Origin: Hormiphora californensis
Lineage: Eukaryota; Ctenophora; Tentaculata; Cydippida; Pleurobrachiidae
Direction: 5' to 3'
NCBI GenBank assembly: GCA_020137815.1
Contig: CM035351.1
Coordinates: 7,155,815-7,219,814, forward strand
DNA: 64,000 nt
In this document: positions 24,301-33,300 of the stretch, in pieces
Layout of the letters: every line of letters begins with the position of its first letter
Numbering within the stretch: position 1 is the stretch's first letter
Program-made: the position numbers and the translations under genes
The notes under the pieces: generated by a model
Database searches by the model: none
Told to the model about the DNA's origin: nothing
The model's input: only the letters and a program-made list of their open reading frames with translations

Positions 24301-27300
24301 TAGCAGGCTGCCTTGATGGAGAACAGGGGCACACCAATCTTCTCTTCTTTCTCATTTTCATCTCCAAGTGGCTCTGAGATACTCGAGTTGATGGGTGATT
24401 CTGGGGGCGGTACGGGAGCATTGAGTGCCACAGACTTTGTCTCCGCTCTTGTAGCAACGCTATCCCGGCTATCTTTCTCTTTGAACTTTCTCTTGCTACT
24501 TCCACTGCTTACAGGGGGAGCTGAAAAAAGAAGTTCTCGTTAGTAAAATCATGCCTAGTCGATAAGAAAAACAAAGGGTAACTACAATTATTGTAATTAC
24601 CATATTTTGTATTTTTCCGATTTCCTATTGCATACCTTGGAACATCTCCTCCTCGGTCATTTCACCTCTCTTCTTACGGACACACCCATTGACCCTGTCC
24701 CATTGCTCAACAGTCTTCTTCAGCTCAGCGCTAACTGCCTCGTACGCCTGGTATCTGTAATAGTGATCAGGGGGTTAGATCAAACTACCTCTAAGACACG
24801 GCTACAGTTTAGAAAAGATACAAAAAATAACATCGTAATATAAATGTTCCTTACCTTTGAATGAGTCCCTCGATCTTAGAGTCCTCTAAAGTTGACTCAT
24901 CTGCACTGTTTTTACTGATATCACACAGACTAGTTGTACCACCAGCACCACCAGCACCGCCAGGTCCTGTTGGTGTTCTCTTACCCACTGCACTCTTCCT
25001 TCTCGTCTTAGTTGGGGTCTCACTACTCTCTGCTTTATCCAGGGGTGCCACCTGGCTGCCTGTATACGATGTACGAGACTCTGACCGCTCAGCCACAGCT
25101 CCATTCTTGCCCTGACCACTGTCCGGTCGGGACGTCTTGGCTGGTGGTGGTGCCACTTTAGTAGTAGTTGGTCGGTCCTTCTGTGCCGCTGCTGGGGGCT
25201 GAACCGGTGGGGGTCCCTCCTTTCCATCTTTCTTGGTGGTATTTCCACCCCTCTTTCTCCTTGTGTTCTTCTCCTCTTCCTCCCTTTGTCTATCTAACTC
25301 AGCCTGCTCCTCTGCAATCCTGGCCCTCTCAGCCTGCATCTCTCTCTCCTTCTTCATCTTCTCTCTTTGCAGCTTCATTATTTTCTTGTCGTATATTGCC
25401 TTCGTCTCCTCGTCCAACACATCATACTCATCTTCAGAGAGGTACTCTATCTCAACCTCTTTCTCCTCCGCGATCCGCTTCTCGCGAGCTTTCTGGGCTA
25501 GTTCGGCAGCTAGCAACTCTTGCCTGGAGAAGGGTTAAAGTGGATCATGGGCCAAAGGATGGTGTAAACCTCAGAAAAGTACATTTTATGAAACTCGGCC
25601 TTAATGACCGGGGTATGTCCCACTTACTTTTCAATCATCTGTTCCATGGTTATCTTCAGATCCACTACATAGATGAAGGGTCTGTCTCCTAGAGCCTGGA
25701 GAATCACCTTGATCGTGTGAACTTGAGAGCTGGTGAACTTACACTCTACCCCATCAAACACAATTCCTCTCTGACAATCCGCCCATGACAACCTGTAGGA
25801 AGTGGTTGTTTTTATTCGAAACTAATACATCATTCTACAAGACTAATCTATAAAAACATATCATTCAAGTATGAACCCATAATCATGATAATAAGATCGG
25901 GGTTTCTTTAACTACCTTTGTAATAAAATCTCAACAACAATCTCGTCAGGAAGAACACACGGAAAAGGTGTGATAGTTTCCTGTTTCAAATCGCCGACTA
26001 TTGGGGAATCAGCCGCTATTGCAGCTGACGCTGGGGCTCCCTCTTTAACCACCTTAGCCGCTGGGCCACCTCCAGCCTTGTTCGCGCCACCCGGCGGTGG
26101 TACTTTTGCTGAAAACACAAAAGGGATGATTGTCTTCTGAGCTGAAAGTTTTAACTGAATAGGGCAGCAGCTCAGCTCAACGATAGAATTATAAGCGAGC
26201 CAGTGAAAGAATACAAAGCTTCATGAACAGTGATTTGTTGGAATCAAGTGGTGTATCATTCCGTGCAAAGGGCAAAAAGCTGGTAGTTTCAAAATCCTGT
26301 ATGCAAGATATATCAGCGGTACATGTGAATGGGACTTGTTATTTTCATGCTTCGACCAATTGCTACTTACACATACGCCTACCTCCACCCTTTGCGCCTT
26401 TCCCCTTTGCCGTGTCCGCATTTCCCTGCATCGCAGCATCCTCTTCAAGGGCCAGCTGTCGGGCATTCATGCAGAATTCACGGGCTTGTAGTCCTGATTC
26501 GTGGGATCCAGACACTATTGCCTCGTGGATGACATCATCAATGGTAATAATAGCTGCACTGTACGCTCTAGCGATCTCCTGGACAGAGGGGAAATACAGG
26601 TAAAATAAAGATAGAAAGGCAGAAATGGGGTGGGCGGGGGGGGGGCCGGCTGAAGTTTTTGAAGTTTTTGAAGTCAACTTCAAAAACTTCAAAGAGAAAC
26701 TTAGGGTGGAAAACTTCAAAAACTTCAAAAACTTCAAAAACTCATATCTCCTAAACCGTTGGAGATAGGCCCTATGTTGCTTCATAACTCGTATATAAAC
26801 TTGCATATTCCGAACGAGATACACCCCTTTAAAAAGCCTATAGTCACTCATAAACCATTAAAACTGGTCTAACCTAAAAAAGTCATGCGCATACACAAAA
26901 TTATGAAAATATCCCATTATCCCTCGAATTAGAGGAGGTGGAGACTTCATTTTGGCACGTATCCCCACTAACTCGAGGCCGCTGATGATTTTGGTGTCCA
27001 TATTTTTTTCACTACTCCATTCATAAAAAATTTGCATTTTGTGAAACTGGCAAAAAGGATGTGGCCCCAAAAAATTTTTGAAAATTTACTTCATAATTTT
27101 TAAACACTTTCTTAGCATTTTCTAGGCAATTTTTTGAGTTATGAGTTAGAATGAAAATAAAATCTGTTAGAATGAAAATAAAATCTGTTTTTACAAAAAA
27201 ATTAAATTTTTTCCACCAAATTATGCCATGGATTTCAAGGCTAGGAATCATTGTAAATATCCTAATTTGTGGTAGAAAAAGGGCAGACAAGGACGGATAA

Positions 27301-30300
27301 CTTTGCCACAATATGTATTAAGCATGAAACTAACCTAAACAAGTGTAATAATAGTCACTGATAGCATATAAAAGTAGTTTAGAGTTTTTGAAGTTTTTGA
27401 AGTTTTTGAAGTCAACTTCAAAAACTTCAAAAACTCAAAAAGTAGGGTGGAAAACTTCAAACTTCAAAAACTTCAGCCGGCCCCCCCCCGGGTGGGCCTG
27501 GGGAAATACAGGTAAAACAAAGATAGAAAGGCAGAAATGGGATGATCTTCAAGTTAGAATGATGAACTATACCTGGGCCTGGAATGATTTTCCACTAAAT
27601 GGTGCACCACACAGTACCAGGTTGAGTCCCTTCCGGTATCGAGCCGCTATACCCTCCTTGCTCAAATCAATACCAAGATATCGGGCTATAGCCGCCTGGG
27701 CTGGTGTTATCTCTAACTCTCCCACACCCTCCTCTGTAGGACTGCTTACATCAGCCTCCATACTTTCCTCCACCAACACAGACCCAGCCTCGGGGGTTGG
27801 TTGCCGAAGGGGGTCCTCAACTGGTTGTGCTGACTCCGCTCCACCAGGAGGGGCAGGGGTTGGTGAGTCACCCTGATCTCCATCACTCTTCTGTTCCGTA
27901 TCAGTAGCGGTGGCAGGTTTATGGATGCTAGTTATCTCCTCAGGTAGTCCCTCCCCCGCGTTACGTGGTGGCAGAAGCAACATGGACTGCTCATTGTAAC
28001 CCTTCGTCTCCCGGAGGATCTCCTCCTCGATAAGATACTGTTTGTCGAACTCTAAACTGTACATCTCAATCGGGAAGGGACATGGATTTCGGACAAGGAC
28101 ATCCTTCTCATCGCCCAGAGAGTGCGGTAAAATGGGCTCAAATGTGACATGTCCCATGTCGAATTCCAGCTTTGGCTCAATGCCAGATCCCAATACGGTT
28201 AGGAATATCTTCCGGATGCTCTGTGCAATTCGAATAGGAATTCTTTGGAGATATCGAGTCTGAAAAAGAAGGGATGGTCAGCACAATACAGATAAAATAC
28301 TTGAGGACTATTTCTACTTAGTTTAGAAACATAAAGGAGACTTGATTGCTACCTCATCAAGGGGCATGAACTTGACTTGAATGTTAGCCCTCTGTCCAGG
28401 CAGTAGGTGCCCAAGTGGAGGGAATCAGTTCGAACTCTTGGGGAGTCTCTTTCTCCATCTTCGGCCATCTGCTTTCCTCCTATACATCGGGATCATACGC
28501 TCTTTCTGGGGAGGGGAAGTCACGATTAGGTTGGGAATTTAGAAGAGATATATATTCGAAAATGTATGATATCATCGTAGGGCCAGAATGCAGTGGTGTG
28601 AGTTGTGACAATTGCAAAGGTGTTTTATTGTCAGATTTACCTTTCGTTTAGCGGCAACACTGGGTTTGGAGGTCCAACTACAGGGGACCTGATTATTGTT
28701 AAACAACTGGACAGTGACTATCGAACACTCTCCACATTTCACATTTCCAAAGTCGATGGTATCACTGGATATGAACAAGTCGGGCATAGTGACATGCGCC
28801 TGGATCCTTAGTGAGAAGGCAGGACCTCCAACAACCTAAGAGCGGGGGTTGGTGAGGACAGGTTTAGAATCCCACTATCACAGGTTTAAAATCCCACTAT
28901 TTCAATCACCATGAGCCCAAACAAAATATTGGTAGTTAGTAGAGCGATACGATGGGTTTTCTTAAATGATTTCAAACCGTGTGTAAACTCACATTGAAGG
29001 GAACGATGGCAGAGTAGACGCCCTGGTCATTAGTCTTTGGATCAAAGTTAACATTGAATGTCACCGTCTCACCCGGAGGGAGCTGTCTCACTTTATCCAG
29101 CCCTAGGAAGAATCCAGATCCAACAATTACTGAACGGTCAACAGTGAATGAAACAGGGAATGAGCCGTTATTGACCACATCCACTGTTTGGGAACAGGTG
29201 CTCCCTGCTACAATGTGTCCAAAGTCCAGGAAGTAGTCCGCTAGTTGGGCCCTGGACAAAGAGTACCGGGTTAATATAATATCATGATTTGATAAAAGAT
29301 ATTCTAGACAGTGTTTTATAAAAGGCCAGTGACGGTAATAGTGACGGTAATAGTGACGGTAATAGTGACGGTAATAGTGACAATCTTACTTACTTTGCCT
29401 TTTTCTTCCTCGAACCTCCCTCCTGTGTGATAGCACGAGTATTCTCAGCAAACTGTCTAACCATCAACCTCTCTGCCTCAATCTCTACCTCTTCCTCAGA
29501 CGGGAACTCGAGGGAGTCGTTAGATTTGCTACTACTAGAGGAATTGAGGGTATCTCTCCTCAGACACTCATGAGCCTCAGCCAGGAAACCCGCATAGACA
29601 CCGCTCTGGTCTCCGAACCGGGGGAGACTCAGTTTCAAACGGGGGAACACACCAGATCCAACTACTTCAATGGTATCGGGTTCAAAATGGGCCACTTGAA
29701 TCTGGAACTGCTTGTTGAATCTATCAGGTACACCCGGGTAGTACTTGACAATGAAGGTTGAGGAGGAGTAAGGGGGAATCTTGCCCTTATCTGTTGGCAA
29801 AACGGACAATCTACCAGGAAGACAGTCGTCCTCTCCGGATCCATTGATGATGTTGTAATCAAGGGGGATTTTACCTCTGTTGTACAGCTTTATCTCTGTT
29901 ATTGCAGTTTGGTCGTAATGCTGAGGAGAAAAGGAGGAGGGGGTAAATTGGTGAAAGTGACAAGTGAAAGAAAAAACAGCAAACACATTTGAGTTGTGAA
30001 CATGGAAGTAGGACTTCTGACATCTTCCTCTAACTTACCACTTGGTCTAGATCAATAAAGAGTGTATCGAACTCGTACTCCACAAGAGAGGATTGTCCCT
30101 TCATATCAATCCTATACTTTGGTCCACCGTCGACATCACAAATCGCCTGAGCACTTCTCTCGGAGAAGGCATGGCCATAGAATGAGAACTGGAGAGTCTG
30201 TGATTCCCCCGGTTCAATAGTCCCATGTAGGGGGAGAATGTCAAACACTTGCTCAACTGGAATTTCAGCGGGCTCCGGGGGAGACTTCTCAACTAGGAGA

Positions 30301-33300
30301 TAGTCCTCTAAACTTCCATCTTCCGAGCCTTCCTTGATACTTAGCGCCCCTTCTAGTTCTGGTTCTAAGGAAATGAATTGTGGTTTCAGAACTACTGATA
30401 CCAGATACAGTCCGATAGAGGTGCTTGAGAGAGTTTGGAAAAAAATATTAATTTTATTTACCTGGTTCAGATTCTACCGGTGTGGGAATGTTGAAGTACC
30501 ATTGGTAGTTTACAGTCAGCTGTGAACTGTTAGTAACTGTAACATATCGGGAGATCTCGGTATCATTCAAAATACACCCAAAATCAATGGACTGGTCTTC
30601 GAACTTGAGATTAGGGAACACCACCTCTCCCATCAGATCAATGTAGTCCTATTGAGGGGGGGGGGGGGTTAGCACAACAAAACTAATAACTAAACATGTA
30701 TTTATTAGGCTACCGGCTACAGCTGCTTTAGTCTGTGTCTGTATTATGAGTCATAAACTACAAAAAAAGCGAATCATACTAACCAAGTGGGGGTGTTCCT
30801 TGTAGAATACAGTGATTTGAGAGTTGATGCTCCTACACACCCAATCCTCCGTCTTGTAGCATGGGTCAAACAACACCTTGAACTGAACAGAGACAAAATG
30901 GGTTAACACTGCAGCAGTCATTAGTAGCAAGTAGCAACATAGTGTGGCGCATTGTGCGTAGGCCACGGAGAGTCGAGTGAGCGAGATATTTACCTTGACA
31001 ATTTCACCACTCTGTAAGACAAGAGTTTGTTTTTGTGTTTGGGTGTCCTCTGTGCACATAAGTGTGAAGGGATAGTTGAGGGCAAGGGTGACTGTTAGGG
31101 GGAGGGTGCTAATATTGATCATCTCCATCTCCTTTACCATCACATCCAGCATTGTATCTGGGCTCTGAGAGGGGAGAGAGTTATTAGATGATAATAATAA
31201 TAATAATAATAATATCTAGACTTGTATCCTGCCCAGATCCCCCAGGGACAGCATAGCATAGCTAATACTGCCACTGAGGGATAATCAGAGCAGTTTACTC
31301 ACACACTCAACCAAAATTAGATTCAAAAACGGTGGTAAAAACCAAATTAACTTGCTCTCATGAGATGGAAGAAATACAATCGGATTCATAACAGACATAA
31401 ATGGTAAGAAGACAAAAAATATAGTTTCAAAAAATATCCTCTACAACCTTTACACCTCTCCAAAAAACTTTATCAGATCAAAAAAGGTTCAGATGATACC
31501 AAGAGAAATTGGGAAAAGGGGGCTCCCTGGTAGTTTATCTGTTCGTACAGGGTTGGATCAAGTGAGCACGGACTATCATGGGGTTATCAAATTTTACCTT
31601 GAGGAAAGTGAAATTCAGGCTCTTCTGGGAGAAGCTCAGATAGGGATGGACAAACTGGGCCCTCAGATCCACTTCAAAGACCGTATCTTTGTTAGTGTTT
31701 TTGCCGATCAGGGCCTGACACAGCAGCTGCTGTTGCACATCACCCGGGTCCTTGGAAAACCCGTTAATTGTTATCTGTTGGACTGCACCGGGCTCGATTA
31801 CAAGCTTGTCGGGGGTAACAGAGAACACAGGAACAGGTGGAGCAGGCACCTGGAGAGAGAAAGAATAATTCAGCATCTAGCTATAGTTAGTTAGGGGATT
31901 TTAGTAAAAAAAGGGCCAAGTTTTCAGCAAAATTTTTAACAAGCTAATTTCTTCACCAATAGGTCCGGATAGGTGTCTAGTATGACCAAAAAAAAGTACA
32001 CGATAATCGGAAGTGCGCACGCGCGCTGAGCGCGCAAGAAGTAAACACATGTAATTACAGGTATTTCTAGCCTGGCACGAAAACCCAAAAACCATCTTAG
32101 GAGACGAGTAGAGAAAAAATCAAGGGCACTAGATTGTGTAGCGTCCTCGCATTAGTGGGGGTAGGTGCTGGAATTAAGTCTCTATCTCATCTGGTTAATT
32201 AGATAATTGGATAATTAGATATGCGCATAACCGTATTTTGGCTATATGGCTATAGCCACTTAGGAATGGTTTAGAGACTTTTCACTGGTGCCATTTTGTA
32301 GGCAATAGCCAAGTTATGGGGGGTCGACGTCTGACTTTTAAGCTCTATCTCCAACCGTTTGGCTGCTATTTGGCTTTAAAGATGCTCAAAATCGGGCTTT
32401 TTACCGTTTTTTGCTCATTTTGAGCATCTTTAAAGCCAAATAGCAGCCAAACGGTTGGAGATAGAGCTTAAAAGTCAGACGTCGACCCCCCATAACTTGG
32501 CTATTGCCTACAAAATGGCACCAGTGAAAAGTCTCTAAACCATTCCTAAGTGGCTATAGCCATATAGCCAAAATACGGTTATGCGCATATCTAATTATCC
32601 AATTATCTAATTAACCAGATGAGATAGAGACTTAATTCCAGCACCTACTCCCACTAATGCGAGGACGCTACACAATCTAGTGCCCTTGATTTTTTCTCTA
32701 CTCGTCTCCTAAGATGGTTTTTGGGTTTTCGTGCCAGGCTAGAAATACATGTAATTACATGTGTTTACTTCTTGCGCGCTCAGCGCGCGTGCGCACTTCC
32801 GATTATCGTGTACTTTTTTTTGGTCATACTAGACACCTATCCGGACCTATTGGTGAAGAAATTAGCTTGTTAAAAATTTTGCTGAAAAAATATACTAAAA
32901 TCCCCTTATTAAGTTTTACAAACTGATGTAAGGTGTTACCATCGTAACAACAGAATCGGTTTTCTAAACAGTTCCTAAATGATCTCTACTTTCTCCGTCC
33001 CCAACTTACCATCATTGACTTGACGTTGTGTCTCTTCACAGGTTTCAGCCCATCCACCGTCCAATACAGAACCTGCTTCCTCCTTCCCCTGTTCTCCAGG
33101 TTAAACCGATAGGACACGGGTCTAGATGAGAACAGTGGACCGAGGTCCATTATTGGTGAAATGGCGGGGCTGGCCACAATCGTTGTACCCTTTCCAACCG
33201 CGTAAAGGGAGATCAGATGGCTCGCACTATTCTCAATATCCACCCTTAGACTATCAGTAAACCTCACACTATCGTTCAGCAACACTGATACCTCCAACTC

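Noticed and set aside
29328-29377. Short direct repeats resembling a CRISPR array
   Set aside because: The 12-bp units are contiguous without spacers, and the DNA is animal nuclear DNA.
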